Below are positions 5,215-5,322 of a DNA stretch of 5,322 bases, one piece after another. Each line of letters starts with the position of its first letter. The first letter of the stretch is position 1. A program made the position numbers and the translations under genes. The notes beneath the pieces are model-generated. The model worked only from the letters and a program-made list of their open reading frames with translations, did no database searches and was not told the DNA's origin. This DNA comes from Bacteroidales bacterium (GTDB lineage: Bacteria > Bacteroidota > Bacteroidia > Bacteroidales > Bacteroidaceae), in NCBI GenBank assembly GCA_004557285.1, contig SFEK01000136.1:1-5322 (forward strand). Reading direction: 5' to 3'.

Positions 5215-5322
5215 GCTTGAATTGAATCAGACCTTGTTTGTGTGCAAGTACTATTACAACGCAGGTTATTATTCCTTACACGATAATAACTACGTTTGGG
5301 CAACACAAAACCAGGAATGACA
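5215..5322. repeat. 108-bp direct repeat, copy 2, ending at the window edge
   Basis: This is the second copy of the unit at 5089-5196, in the same orientation. Its 8-bp stem is unchanged, and two of the four substitutions between copies fall in the 10-nt loop (TCCTTTCACT versus TCCTTACACG). The last shared base is the last base of the window, so whether further copies follow cannot be seen. Confidence 0.9.

Noticed and set aside
5079..5306. Upstream extension of the lipoprotein-like gene to a GTG at 5306
   Set aside because: The extra 76 residues are the translated 108-bp repeats. The frame stays open only because the 126-bp period is a multiple of three. Three of the four differences between copies change the amino acid, and the repeats contain inverted repeats typical of non-coding DNA.
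5089..5322. CRISPR array
   Set aside because: The repeat unit is 108 bp with an 18-bp spacer, far from the 24-47 bp repeats and similar-length spacers of CRISPR arrays, and no cas gene is present.

Overview
The window looks like a 5.3-kb piece of a Bacteroidales chromosome (Bacteroides/Prevotella-like) carrying an accessory operon. Three things point there. The main gene has the BT4734-like (VirE-N-type) plus DUF3987 architecture that is characteristic of Bacteroidota. Two sites match the Bacteroidota promoter form TTTG/N19-21/TAnnTTTG. Starts are preceded by A-rich leaders rather than Shine-Dalgarno sequences, and one protein has an LFSC lipobox. All genes I can support lie on the minus strand, so the map reads from right to left.

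Right edge (5079-5322): two 108-bp direct repeats, 4 mismatches apart with a 126-bp period, each containing a perfect 8-bp inverted repeat. The second copy ends exactly at the last base of the window. Next, 5078-4320: an unrecognised protein with a plausible lipoprotein signal, followed by a good intrinsic terminator (4294-4251).

Centre (4223-493): a GC-rich four-gene operon. A cluster of four TGTCCG repeats (spacing 22, 22 and 9) and a TATCTTTG -7 box lie upstream. The genes in order are an M15A D-Ala-D-Ala-type peptidase without a signal peptide, a stand-alone sigma-70 region 2 protein of about 90 residues, an unknown 122-residue protein, and a 787-residue BT4734-like/DUF3987 primase-helicase-like protein. 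Gene junctions are tight (8 and 26 nt gaps). Hairpins sit in front of the first and last genes and behind the last.

Left edge (1-492): an AT-rich 397-bp intergenic stretch with a convincing minus-strand promoter, then the first 31 codons of a CoA-disulfide-reductase-like flavoprotein that runs off the window. This is probably ordinary host chromosome.

The combination of a cytoplasmic-looking cell-wall peptidase, a primase/helicase-like protein and a region-2-only sigma fragment resembles a reduced or domesticated phage/satellite-type locus. That reading is inference. The sigma fragment and the repeat array in front of the operon are the parts most worth following up.
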